Counted from the first letter of the stretch, positions 1-7,335 are shown. The stretch is 18,501 nucleotides of DNA from JBAXTE01 sp964653595 (GCA_964653595.1 CAZZHH010000062.1:1-18501); one strand, 5' to 3'. Notes: a model not told the origin generated them from the letters alone. Numbers and translations are program-made.

Positions 1-342
1 ACTGATGTTTAAACACAAAATATGACAAATTTTGATTTTTATCGGTCAGTAGTGAATGATTTTCTAAAAAGGAGAAATTGGGAACTTAACTTCTTTTCTA
101 TGATTTTATGATGTGCATAAAAAACTACGTAAGATATTTCAGACTCAATTTTATTTATGACATACATAATCTTATTTATGACATACATATTTACATAAAA
201 AAAATGTGGATTAATTGTTAAAATGTTTACAATACTAAGAGATTTGATGTAGGTGTGTGAAAAAATAATCATACCCATTTTTGTAACAACTCTTTTGTTT
301 ATAAAATGCTTGTAATTTGCGTTAAATCCTTTGCAATTTTTG
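1..342. other. Gene-free region upstream of guaA
   Basis: AT-rich stretch with no credible coding region. A reading frame on the minus strand runs through it into the start of guaA, but it has no recognisable domain and overlaps a certain gene, so it is not called. The notable content is the 18-bp direct repeat at 151-189 and, at its right end, the guaA promoter. The upstream gene lies outside the window. Confidence 0.6.
151..189. repeat. Perfect 18-bp direct repeat, 21-bp period
   Basis: TTATTTATGACATACATA occurs at 151-168 and again at 172-189, identical over 18 bp with a 3-nt spacer. The 21-bp period is two helical turns, so both copies face the same side of the DNA. Each copy contains the short palindrome TATGACATA. 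The pair lies about 150 bp upstream of the guaA promoter. It could be a tandem regulator-binding site or a simple local duplication; the sequence does not decide. Confidence 0.6.
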
Positions 343-350
343 TATATTTG
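317..350 (+). promoter_or_regulatory. Bacteroidota-type promoter for guaA
   Basis: TATATTTG at 343-350 matches the -7 consensus TAnnTTTG exactly. The best upstream -33 element is TTG at 317-319, with a 23-nt spacer, at the long end of the usual range. Transcription would begin about 5-7 nt after the -7 box, near 356, almost on the start codon. The guaA mRNA would then have little or no leader. Confidence 0.6.
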
Positions 351-354
351 CACC

Positions 355-1884
355 ATGAATGAGATGATATTAATCCTAGATTTTGGTTCGCAATACACAC
401 AGCTTATTGCGAGAAGAGTTAGAGAACTCAATGTTTATTGTGAAATTCACCCGTTTAATAAAATTCCAACTTTTGGCTATGAGTTGAAAGGGGTGATATT
501 ATCCGGAAGTCCCTATTCGGTTCGGACCGAAGGTGCCCCAAATCCCGACATCAGCATGTTCAGAGGAAAAGTTCCCGTGTTGGCTGTTTGTTATGGTGCC
601 CAACTTTTGGCTCAACAAAACGGAGGAAACGTGATGCCGTCGGAAATCCGTGAATATGGTAGGGCAAACCTATCATACGTTAACAATGATTCGGAATTGC
701 TTTGGGATGTTCCCAACGGCAGTCAGGTCTGGATGTCCCACGGAGATACCATTTCTGTTTTGCCTGATAACTTCGAGGTGATTTGCAGTACATCAGATGT
801 GAAAGCCGGTGGATTTAAGATAAAAGGAGAGGAGACTTATGGAATTCAATTCCATCCCGAAGTGTATCATTCAACTGATGGAATGATCATGTTGAAGAAT
901 TACATCTGCAATATCGCAAAATGTTCGGGCAACTGGACTCCAAACTCATTTGTGGAAACCACTATTGCAGAGTTGAAGGCAAAACTGGGATCCGACAAGG
1001 TGATTCTTGGTCTTTCAGGTGGTGTTGATTCATCTGTTGCAGCAGTACTATTGCACAGAGCCATCGGAGCTAATTTATATTGTATTTTTGTCGATAATGG
1101 ATTGCTTCGCAAAAATGAGTTCCAAAATGTATTGGATTCTTATAAACACATGGGTTTGAATGTAAAAGGAGTGGATGCTTCCAAAGAGTTTTATGCAGCA
1201 TTAAGTGGCATTACCGAGCCGGAAGCAAAACGGAAAGCCATTGGCAAAACATTTATCGATGTGTTTGATGCCGAAGCAAAAAAAATCGAAGATGTAACTT
1301 GGTTGGCTCAAGGTACGATATATCCAGATGTTATTGAGTCGGTTTCGGTTAAAGGGCCATCGGCAACTATCAAGTCGCACCACAATGTCGGCGGTTTACC
1401 AGATTATATGAAATTGCAGATAGTGGAACCATTGAAATCGTTATTCAAAGATGAAGTCCGCAGAGTAGGAACCGCTCTTGGAATGTCCGATGCGTTGCTC
1501 AAACGCCATCCATTCCCAGGTCCGGGACTTGGTATCCGAATTTTAGGAGATATCACTCCCGAGAAAGTGGCTGTTCTGCAGGATGTGGACGATGTGTTCA
1601 TTCAACATTTGCGCGATTCGGGTTGGTACGACCAAGTTTGGCAAGCGGGCGCAATGCTCTTGCCTGTCCAAAGTGTAGGCGTAATGGGAGATGAGCGCAC
1701 CTATGAAAGCGTTGTTGCATTGAGAGCGGTAAGTTCAACCGATGGAATGACAGCCGATTGGTCTCATTTACCTTATGAGTTGTTGGCAAAAATTTCAAAT
1801 GATATAATTAATAAGGTTAAAGGTGTAAATAGAGTAGTTTACGATATCAGCTCGAAACCACCTGCAACCATTGAATGGGAATAA
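355..1884 (+). CDS. guaA: GMP synthase (glutamine-hydrolysing)
   Basis: Cytoplasmic enzyme that converts XMP to GMP using ATP and glutamine, the last step of guanine nucleotide synthesis. The 509-residue protein has a class I glutamine amidotransferase domain at the N-terminus (nucleophile Cys79 in AVCYGAQ, His167 and Glu169 in QFHPEV). An ATP pyrophosphatase domain follows (SGGVDSS at 221-227), then the GMP synthase dimerisation domain ending in the typical KPPATIEWE. Length is normal for the family. Start: ATG at 355 gives MNEMILILDFGSQYTQ; an upstream TTG at 331 would overlap the promoter and is rejected; ATG at 364 is possible given the very short leader. By eye its GC is in the low forties, above most neighbours. 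guaB, the preceding pathway step, lies 7 kb downstream. Confidence 0.98.
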   Translation: MNEMILILDFGSQYTQLIARRVRELNVYCEIHPFNKIPTFGYELKGVILSGSPYSVRTEGAPNPDISMFRGKVPVLAVCYGAQLLAQQNGGNVMPSEIREYGRANLSYVNNDSELLWDVPNGSQVWMSHGDTISVLPDNFEVICSTSDVKAGGFKIKGEETYGIQFHPEVYHSTDGMIMLKNYICNIAKCSGNWTPNSFVETTIAELKAKLGSDKVILGLSGGVDSSVAAVLLHRAIGANLYCIFVDNGLLRKNEFQNVLDSYKHMGLNVKGVDASKEFYAALSGITEPEAKRKAIGKTFIDVFDAEAKKIEDVTWLAQGTIYPDVIESVSVKGPSATIKSHHNVGGLPDYMKLQIVEPLKSLFKDEVRRVGTALGMSDALLKRHPFPGPGLGIRILGDITPEKVAVLQDVDDVFIQHLRDSGWYDQVWQAGAMLLPVQSVGVMGDERTYESVVALRAVSSTDGMTADWSHLPYELLAKISNDIINKVKGVNRVVYDISSKPPATIEWE

Positions 1885-1888
1885 GAGG

Positions 1889-1958
1889 AGTCAAAAGTTT
1901 ATAAAGTCAAAAGTTTATAAAGTCAAAAGTTTATAAAGTCAAAAGTTTATAAAGTCAA
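1889..1958. repeat. 16-bp tandem repeat, four copies plus a partial
   Basis: AGTCAAAAGTTTATAA is repeated without change at 1889-1904, 1905-1920, 1921-1936 and 1937-1952, followed by the partial unit AGTCAA at 1953-1958. It starts 5 nt after the guaA stop codon. Four perfect units imply recent expansion by slippage, so copy number probably varies between strains. Confidence 0.95.
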
Positions 1959-2010
1959 TTCTTAGCTCATATATACTACTTTTTTCTCTCACATTCTTCA
2001 GGCTCGATTT

Positions 2011-2046
2011 GCACTTCTTTTTGTCACACTGAGCTTGTCGAAGTGC
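2011..2046. repeat. REP-like hairpin element
   Basis: The core CACTGAGCTTGTCGAAGTG at 2027-2045 has ends CACT/AGTG that pair, with a tandem G-A mismatch inside. A larger inverted repeat, GCACTTC (2011-2017) and GAAGTGC (2040-2046), encloses it. From memory, sequences of the CTTCGACAAGCTCAG type recur between genes in many Bacteroidota genomes and resemble REP elements. Only one copy is visible here, so multicopy status is inferred. Confidence 0.6.
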
Positions 2047-2052
2047 ACGTTT

Positions 2053-2146
2053 CACGGACATCTTTTCACGTTTTACGTTCTTTAGACTCGCATGCGCACT
2101 TCTTTTCACTCCCGATAGCTATCGGGATCACGGACCTCTTTTCACG
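2053..2146. repeat. 18-bp near-perfect direct repeat pair
   Basis: CACGGACATCTTTTCACG at 2053-2070 recurs as CACGGACCTCTTTTCACG at 2129-2146 (17 of 18 identical), 76 bp apart. Between them, GCACTTCTTTT also echoes the sequence at 2011-2021. The block appears built from partial duplications and is pyrimidine-rich on the plus strand. Confidence 0.75.
2110..2127. repeat. Perfect 18-bp palindrome
   Basis: TCCCGATAGCTATCGGGA is fully self-complementary. It is GC-rich compared with its surroundings and lies inside the repeat block between guaA and the LysM gene. It has no following T-tract, so it is not a standard terminator. It may be a dispersed intergenic palindrome, a protein-binding site or an mRNA hairpin. 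Confidence 0.85.
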
Positions 2147-2186
2147 ATTCTTACTTCTTTCTTCTGTATTCTTAATTCTTAAAAAA

Positions 2187-3896
2187 ATGAAACAATACTT
2201 TAAAATTCTTTTAGTCGCCACTTTCTTGGTTTTTGCGAATGCTTGTATTTATGCTCAACCAGCAAATGTCAAGAGTTCTCGGATTGAAACTATAAATGGG
2301 AAGCAGTTTTATATCCATACTGTTGAGAAAGGGCAGACGTTGTATGGGATATCCAAAATTTATTCGATATCCGTAGATGAGATTTTAGAATATAATGAGT
2401 CAGCTTCCACCGGATTACAGAAAGGAATGGAGCTTAAAATCATAAAAAAACAGCCCAATACATTTGTTGATTCAAACAATCAAAATCTTGGAGTTTCTAC
2501 AAATTCTAAAAGTTCACTTGGAGTCAAGGATTCAACAATTCTTCATATAGTAAAAAAGGGAGAGACTTTATATTCTATTGCAAATCTGTATAAGGTTTCT
2601 GTAAAAGATGTAAAAGGATGGAATTCTAATGTGAATGATCAGATTTCAGTAGATGATAAAGTTGTTATTTACCTCAAAAAGTCGAATGAAGTAAAAAACT
2701 CAGATATAGTTCAATGGATAAATAAGGGGGTAGATAAAGAAGCAGAAATCATCCCTATAGATACTGCAAAAAAAGAGATACCTCCATTGAATGTTACAAA
2801 ATCTTTTAGAGGATATTATGAGGTTGCATTGATGGTGCCTTTTATGTTGTCTGAAGTTCATGATTTAGATAATGTTAAAACAATTAAAGATCTTTCTGAA
2901 GTAAAATCTTTGGAATTTGTGCAATTTTATGAATCTTTTTTAACTGCATTTAAAGAGTTTGAAAAAAATGGTGTAAAAGTAACTTTGCGTGTTTTTGATG
3001 TATCTAGTGATACAAATAAGTTAAATAAGATTTTGAATTCTGTAGATTTTCAAAATGTAGATTTAATAATCGGACCATTTTTTACTTCTACCTATAAAAT
3101 TGCATCCAATTGGGCTAAAAAGAATCAAGTATATATCGTAAATCCATTTTCGCAGAGAGAGGATTTATTTGTAGACAATCCTTTTGCAATTAAAATGGCA
3201 TCATCCAAGAAAAGTCAATCTCAAAAAATTGCAAAATATTGTAATCTTCTCTCATCTGAAGCAAATGTTGTAATTGTACATAATGGGAGTACGGAAGAGA
3301 AAAAAATGCTAATAAATCTTAAACAAAGTTTTGCATTATTTGCTCCAAAAATATCAATAATTGATGTTTTGTACAGTCAAAAAGGAATAAGTGGAGTGAG
3401 TGAAAAAATCATGGAAGACCGATTAAATATTGTGATTGCACTTATGTCAAAGGAAGCGGTTGTTACTAATTTTGTTAGAAGATTATACGAATTAAAACGT
3501 GAAAATGTGACTCTTTTTGCACCAGACTCTTGGGCTGAATATGATAATATCGAAACCGATTATTTTGAGTATCTGCATTTGCATATTTTCGATGATAATT
3601 TCGTGGATTATTCGGACGAACTTACGATCAAGTTTGTAGAACAATTTAGAGAAAGTTATCATACAGAGCCAGAGCTGAAAAAATATGGTTTTCATGGTTA
3701 CGATATTTGTAAATATTTTGTGGGTGCACTCATAAAGGAGGGGTATTCATGGCCTGACAAATTGCAAAGTTATCAACCCCGTTTGATTAGTTCAAAAATT
3801 AAATTAACAAGAATGGATGAAAAATCTGGATGGGAAAATGTTGATTTACAGATATATAAAATTGATCAGTATCGGTTTGTTTCTGTCGAAAAATAG
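2187..3896 (+). CDS. LysM protein with periplasmic-binding (PBP1-like) fold
   Basis: Predicted exported peptidoglycan-binding protein of 569 residues. A signal peptide (about 1-23, ending IYA before Gln) is followed by two LysM domains, about 41-88 (YIHTVEKGQTLYGISKIY) and 119-165 (LHIVKKGETLYSIANLY). A large domain from about 210 to the end resembles the Leu/Ile/Val-binding (type I periplasmic-binding) fold; stretches such as YEVALMVPFML and VDLIIGPFFTSTY fit it. Start: ATG at 2187, chosen because it yields the signal peptide; the frame continues upstream only through the repeat block. No ABC permease or ATPase gene is nearby, so it is more likely a sensor or structural protein than a transporter part. 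From memory, this architecture is common in Bacteroidota, often next to guaA. The ligand is unknown. Confidence 0.85.
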   Translation: MKQYFKILLVATFLVFANACIYAQPANVKSSRIETINGKQFYIHTVEKGQTLYGISKIYSISVDEILEYNESASTGLQKGMELKIIKKQPNTFVDSNNQNLGVSTNSKSSLGVKDSTILHIVKKGETLYSIANLYKVSVKDVKGWNSNVNDQISVDDKVVIYLKKSNEVKNSDIVQWINKGVDKEAEIIPIDTAKKEIPPLNVTKSFRGYYEVALMVPFMLSEVHDLDNVKTIKDLSEVKSLEFVQFYESFLTAFKEFEKNGVKVTLRVFDVSSDTNKLNKILNSVDFQNVDLIIGPFFTSTYKIASNWAKKNQVYIVNPFSQREDLFVDNPFAIKMASSKKSQSQKIAKYCNLLSSEANVVIVHNGSTEEKKMLINLKQSFALFAPKISIIDVLYSQKGISGVSEKIMEDRLNIVIALMSKEAVVTNFVRRLYELKRENVTLFAPDSWAEYDNIETDYFEYLHLHIFDDNFVDYSDELTIKFVEQFRESYHTEPELKKYGFHGYDICKYFVGALIKEGYSWPDKLQSYQPRLISSKIKLTRMDEKSGWENVDLQIYKIDQYRFVSVEK

Positions 3897-3948
3897 CTGT
3901 TTCAACCATTTATAAAGTATTAGAATAAATCAGGGGTGAAAAAACAGA

Positions 3949-4311
3949 TTACATTCCAGCCTGGAAGGCATCCTTAATGATTTTTACTTCTTGTTGATTT
4001 GAATTTATCAAAACGGATACGATATCGAATCTAAATTCATCCATAAAATTGTATTTTTCGGCAAATCGATTTGCTGCTCTTATTAAGAAGAATTGTTTTT
4101 TTTTGTCAACAAATATCTCTGGTTCTCCAAAATAATTGGTGCGTCTGGTTTTTACTTCAATAAAAACAATCATCTGATTATCTTTAGCAATGATATCTAC
4201 TTCGTCGTTGCCATATCTCCAATTAGTATGAAGTATTTCATAACCCTTCAAACGAAGTTCTTTTAACGCTAATTCTTCCCCAATTTTTCCAAAATCATTG
4301 TGTTCTGCCAT
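3949..4311 (-). CDS. yraN: YraN/UPF0102 family nuclease-fold protein
   Basis: Small 120-residue cytoplasmic protein of the UPF0102 family, which shares the fold of Holliday-junction resolvases and restriction endonucleases; its cellular role is not settled. Family signatures are present in order: GEELALKELRLKGYEIL (11-27), NWRYGNDEVDIIA (30-42, with Asp39), and IVFIEVKTRR (48-57, with Glu52 and Lys54). Glu, Asp and the E-x-K pair match the PD-(D/E)XK metal site. It starts 3 nt after the ldcA stop on the same strand, so the two genes are very probably co-transcribed and translationally coupled. It converges with the LysM gene across a 52-nt gap. Confidence 0.93.
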   Translation of the reverse strand: MAEHNDFGKIGEELALKELRLKGYEILHTNWRYGNDEVDIIAKDNQMIVFIEVKTRRTNYFGEPEIFVDKKKQFFLIRAANRFAEKYNFMDEFRFDIVSVLINSNQQEVKIIKDAFQAGM

Positions 4312-4314
4312 TTG

Positions 4315-5220
4315 TTAATCGTTAAAGGTTACTGTTGTTGATTGTTTGGTTACGGAAAGGGAGATATTTGATCCCATTTTTAATGCGTAGTTTTCTTCAA
4401 TATGACCAGCGGGAAAACCGAAACAAACCGGGAAAGAAAATTCTTGAACAGATTCATGAATAATCTCTTCAACTGATTTGCCAAAAGGAATTAAATTGTC
4501 GTGCATGTCCGACATCCCACCAATTATTAGACCTTTGATTTTGGATAGTTTATTGCCTCTTTTAATAGATATCATCATGCGATCAATATGATATAGATAC
4601 TCATCTAAATCTTCTAAAAACAGGATTTTTCCATTGGTGTTAATATCAGACACTGAACTTTGTAAACTGTATAATATCGATAGGTTACCCCCAATCAATA
4701 CGCCATTCATGGTGCCCATTTTGTTTAAAGGATGATAGGGGATATTGTAACTTATTTTTTCTCCAGAAAGTGCTTTTATTAAACTGTCAACAGAGGCATT
4801 GCTATCATCGTTGATTGGAAAATTGATGGGCATGGTGCTGTGAATGGTTTTCAACCCAAGATTATGAAGGTGGGAATGTAATACGGTGATGTCGCTATAT
4901 CCACATATCCATTTTGGGTTGGAAAGTAACGGTTTAAAATCAATTTTATCAACAATTCGAGACGTTCCATAGCCTCCTCTTGTGCATAAAATTCCATCTA
5001 CTTGAGGGTTGTTTATAAGCCACTCAAAATCTGCTATTCTTTGTTGGTCGGTTCCTGCAAATTGATTTTCCGATGCATAGATGTTGGGTGCTGTTATTAC
5101 GTTGAATCCCAATTTCTCGAGAAGACGGATAGACGGTTCTATTTCTTCTCTAGTTACTTTTCTAGCAGTAGAGGTCATCCCAATGGTGTCGCCTTTAGAT
5201 AAATATTTTGGAGTTATCAT
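4315..5220 (-). CDS. ldcA: LD-carboxypeptidase (peptidase family S66)
   Basis: Serine peptidase of 301 residues that removes the terminal D-Ala from L,D-linked tetrapeptides during peptidoglycan recycling. It has no signal peptide, consistent with a cytoplasmic enzyme. Seen in sequence: the family motif RGGYG (81-85), nucleophile Ser109 in GYSDIT, Glu203 in FLEDLDEYLYHIDR and His273 in GFPAGHIEENYAL, giving the S66 Ser-Glu-His triad. Length is typical. The start at 5220 gives MITPKYLSKGDTIGMTSTAR, a normal family N-terminus. A -7 promoter box lies about 24 nt upstream on the minus strand. S66 also includes MccF-type immunity peptidases, but no microcin genes are visible, so LdcA is preferred. 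Confidence 0.92.
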   Translation of the reverse strand: MITPKYLSKGDTIGMTSTARKVTREEIEPSIRLLEKLGFNVITAPNIYASENQFAGTDQQRIADFEWLINNPQVDGILCTRGGYGTSRIVDKIDFKPLLSNPKWICGYSDITVLHSHLHNLGLKTIHSTMPINFPINDDSNASVDSLIKALSGEKISYNIPYHPLNKMGTMNGVLIGGNLSILYSLQSSVSDINTNGKILFLEDLDEYLYHIDRMMISIKRGNKLSKIKGLIIGGMSDMHDNLIPFGKSVEEIIHESVQEFSFPVCFGFPAGHIEENYALKMGSNISLSVTKQSTTVTFND

Positions 5221-5243
5221 AACTTTTTAAGATATTTCAACTG

Positions 5244-5251
5244 CAAATATA
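5244..5251 (-). promoter_or_regulatory. -7 promoter box for ldcA-yraN
   Basis: Read on the minus strand this is TATATTTG, an exact TAnnTTTG match. Transcription would start near 5238, leaving a leader of about 18 nt. No clear TTG -33 element is found at the usual distance, so the call rests on the -7 box and position alone. Confidence 0.5.
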
Positions 5252-5257
5252 CATTAA

Positions 5258-5303
5258 TATTCGATGGATAAACTAATTAAAAAAAGCATTAAAACATCGA
5301 ATA
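5258..5303. promoter_or_regulatory. 9-bp inverted repeat in the divergent ldcA/exbB region
   Basis: TATTCGATG at 5258-5266 is matched by its exact reverse complement CATCGAATA at 5295-5303, 28 nt apart. The left half falls between the expected -7 and -33 regions of the ldcA promoter. A protein binding both halves could affect ldcA. A chance match cannot be excluded in such AT-rich DNA. Confidence 0.35.
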
Positions 5304-5345
5304 AATGAACAGATCATTGTTAGCAAAAAAAAAATAAATACAATA

Positions 5346-5371
5346 TTGAAAAACAAAACTCGTTAATTTTG
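5346..5371 (+). promoter_or_regulatory. Candidate promoter for exbB-exbD-tonB
   Basis: TAATTTTG at 5364-5371 matches TAnnTTTG. The nearest TTG (5346-5348, inside CAATATTG) gives a 15-nt spacer, shorter than usual, so the -33 assignment is weak. The predicted leader is about 33 nt before the exbB ATG at 5410. Confidence 0.5.
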
Positions 5372-5409
5372 TGTAGTTAAATAATTAAATATTAAAACCG
5401 AATAATTAT

Positions 5410-6120
5410 ATGTTAAGTGCAATTGTATTACAAGTAACTAAAACAGGAGAAAGCATTGCAGAGAATATTACCAATGCTGCTGTTCCTCAACAATTTGATT
5501 CGTTAAGTATTTGGAGTCTAGCTGTTAAAGGTGGTTGGATTATGATACCTTTGGCACTAATGTCTATCATTGCGATTTACATTTTTGTAGAACGATTTAT
5601 GACCATTAATAAAGCAGGTAAAGATGATCCCAATTTTATGAACAATATTCGTGATTTTATTCATAATGGTCGCCTAGATTCTGCTGTAGCTTTGTGTAAA
5701 AATAATCAATCCCCCTTAGCCAGAATGATAGAAAAAGGGTTGACACGACTTGGAAAACCGCTAAATGATATCAATACTGCAATTGAAAATGTTGGAAAAC
5801 TTGAGATTACTAGATTAGAGAAAAATATTGCAGCATTGGCTACGATTGCTGGTGCGGGTCCTATGCTTGGATTTTTGGGAACAGTCACTGGTATGGTAAA
5901 AGCATTTTACGATATGGCTAAAGCAGGAAATAATATAGACATTCAATTGCTTTCGAGTGGTATTTACGAAGCAATGGTTACCACCGTTGGTGGACTTATT
6001 GTTGGTATTGTTGCTTACATCTGTTACAACGTTTTGGTTGCTAGAGTAGAAAAGGTGGTTTACCTTTTAGAAGCACGTACTACTGAATTTATGGATCTAT
6101 TAAATGAGCCTGTAGCTTAA
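5410..6120 (+). CDS. exbB: ExbB/MotA/TolQ proton-channel protein
   Basis: Inner-membrane subunit of the ExbB-ExbD-TonB motor, which uses proton-motive force to energise TonB-dependent outer-membrane receptors. The 236-residue protein has three predicted membrane segments (about 42-62, 139-162 and 189-211) with a cytoplasmic region between the first two. Family signatures include GAGPMLGFLGTVTGMVKAF (148-166) and TTVGGLIVGIVAYICYN (191-207), which carry the small and Thr residues lining the channel. It heads a three-gene cluster with exbD (21 nt downstream) and tonB. TolQ or MotA assignment is less likely because of the adjacent ExbD and TonB. Confidence 0.93.
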   Translation: MLSAIVLQVTKTGESIAENITNAAVPQQFDSLSIWSLAVKGGWIMIPLALMSIIAIYIFVERFMTINKAGKDDPNFMNNIRDFIHNGRLDSAVALCKNNQSPLARMIEKGLTRLGKPLNDINTAIENVGKLEITRLEKNIAALATIAGAGPMLGFLGTVTGMVKAFYDMAKAGNNIDIQLLSSGIYEAMVTTVGGLIVGIVAYICYNVLVARVEKVVYLLEARTTEFMDLLNEPVA

Positions 6121-6141
6121 TATTATTTTATTTAGACAGTT

Positions 6142-6558
6142 ATGGCATTAAAAACAAGAAATAAAAGGAACGCAGAATTTAGTACTTCATCCATGTCCGA
6201 TTTAGTATTTCTGTTGCTTATCTTTTTTATGATTACCTCTACTCTAGTCAGTCCAAATGCAATTAAATTATTATTGCCTAACAGTACAGGTAAAACCATG
6301 TCTCCTAGGACTATGAGTGTATATGTAAAAGCTCCCGATGAATTTTATGTAGAAGAAAATAGGGTATCTGTCGAAGATTTATCTTTGAAAATTAAAGAAA
6401 AATTAGTTGGACAACCCGATGATGCAACCGTAGTTTTAAGAGCAGATAAGGATGCAGCCGTACAATTGATTGTAAATGTAATTGATGCTGTAAATAGAAT
6501 TAACGATGAAACAAAAAAGAAATACAAAGTTATTTTGGCAACAAAACCAAATGAGTAG
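6142..6558 (+). CDS. exbD: ExbD/TolR family biopolymer transport protein
   Basis: Partner of ExbB in the proton-driven motor, anchored in the inner membrane with a periplasmic C-terminal domain. The 138-residue protein has a basic N-terminus, then one membrane helix at about 21-36 preceded by the essential acidic residue, Asp20 in SMSDLVFLLLIFFMIT, which corresponds to the proton-carrying Asp of ExbD. The periplasmic part ends with VILATKPNE. It sits 21 nt after exbB and 37 nt before tonB, all on the plus strand, so a single transcript is likely. Confidence 0.93.
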   Translation: MALKTRNKRNAEFSTSSMSDLVFLLLIFFMITSTLVSPNAIKLLLPNSTGKTMSPRTMSVYVKAPDEFYVEENRVSVEDLSLKIKEKLVGQPDDATVVLRADKDAAVQLIVNVIDAVNRINDETKKKYKVILATKPNE

Positions 6559-6595
6559 CGTATAATTGCAATAAACCAAAAATACATAGTACAAT

Positions 6596-7300
6596 ATGTT
6601 AAAATTAAATAATCAACATAAGGGGATAATTGGAACTGTTGTGTTTCATTTGTTTTTATTGCTGTGTTTCTTTTTTATGGGTTTTAAAACACCTTTGCCT
6701 TTACCTGAAGAGATTGGTACAGAGATAGATATGGGTGGAGGTGGAGGCGGATCTTCTAGTGCAGATGTCAGCCAACCTTCCTCCACAGATTCTGAAGATT
6801 TAGCAACAAACGATTCGGAAGAGTCAGAAACTATTCATACCAGCAAGAACAAGGTGGTAAAAAAAAATGTGGAAAATAAAATAATTGAACCCAAAGTAGA
6901 TGAGCGAGCTATTTTTAAAAAATCAAATAAAAATGGTTCAGGCAATGGAAATGGAAGTGGCACAGGTGATGGAAATGGAACTGGTAATGGCACTGGAGAT
7001 GGAAGTGGAAATGGCCCGGGACACGGTCCAGGAAATGGTCCAGGGTTCTCTCTTGCCGGTAGGAACGCTAAAAATTTACCTGCCCCAGATTTTAACAATG
7101 TTCAGGGCAAAGTAGTGGTTAGAATTAAGGTGGATCAAACTGGAAAGGTGATTGATGCAGAAGCTGTTTCTAAAGGATCTACCATCGCTAATGTTAGAGT
7201 ATGGAAAAAATGTGAAGAGTATGCTTTGAAGGCAAAGTTTAGTGCAAAACCAGATGCTCCCGATGTTCAACAAGGAACCATCACATACATCATTGAATAA
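6596..7300 (+). CDS. tonB: TonB energy transducer with Gly/Asn-rich linker
   Basis: TonB carries energy from ExbB/ExbD across the periplasm to outer-membrane receptors. The 234-residue protein has one membrane helix (about 10-29) containing His18, matching the conserved His of TonB helices. Next come a poly-Gly and acidic/Ser-rich stretch (47-80), a Lys-rich segment, a Gly/Asn/Asp/Thr linker at 113-150 built of GNG, GTG and GDG units, and a C-terminal TonB domain (about 160-234, with GKVVVRIKVDQTGKVIDA). The Gly-rich linker replaces the Pro-rich spacer of enterobacterial TonB. A hairpin with a T-tract follows 35 nt after the stop and probably ends the exbB-exbD-tonB transcript. Confidence 0.9.
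   Translation: MLKLNNQHKGIIGTVVFHLFLLLCFFFMGFKTPLPLPEEIGTEIDMGGGGGGSSSADVSQPSSTDSEDLATNDSEESETIHTSKNKVVKKNVENKIIEPKVDERAIFKKSNKNGSGNGNGSGTGDGNGTGNGTGDGSGNGPGHGPGNGPGFSLAGRNAKNLPAPDFNNVQGKVVVRIKVDQTGKVIDAEAVSKGSTIANVRVWKKCEEYALKAKFSAKPDAPDVQQGTITYIIE
6932..7045 (+). repeat. Low-complexity GGN-rich coding repeat in tonB
   Basis: A run of near-repeats such as GGAAATGGAA, GGTGATGGA and GGCACTGGA encodes the Gly-Asn/Thr/Asp linker, ending with Gly-Pro units. Unit phase is mostly 6 bp, so the tract can change length in frame by slippage. Confidence 0.8.
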
Positions 7301-7335
7301 TTTTTTAATGTTTATATTTCGAACTTTTAATACTA

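Noticed and set aside
39..431. Minus-strand frame of 130 codons over the guaA upstream region and start
   Set aside because: No recognisable domain, overlaps the guaA promoter and first codons, and the AT-rich DNA is mostly non-coding in character.
2043..2186. 48-codon N-terminal extension of the LysM protein
   Set aside because: It translates the repeat block and would bury the signal peptide that starts at the ATG at 2187.
3897..3947. CTGTTT / AAACAG stem between the convergent LysM and yraN genes as a bidirectional terminator
   Set aside because: Only 6 bp with a loop of about 39 nt; too weak to call.
4315..5220. MccF-type microcin immunity peptidase instead of LdcA
   Set aside because: Same S66 family, but no microcin genes nearby and coupling to yraN suggests a housekeeping role.
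6835..7098. Pro-rich minus-strand frame opposite tonB
   Set aside because: It is the complement of the Gly/Asn-coding repeat (GGN read as NCC) and has no other support.
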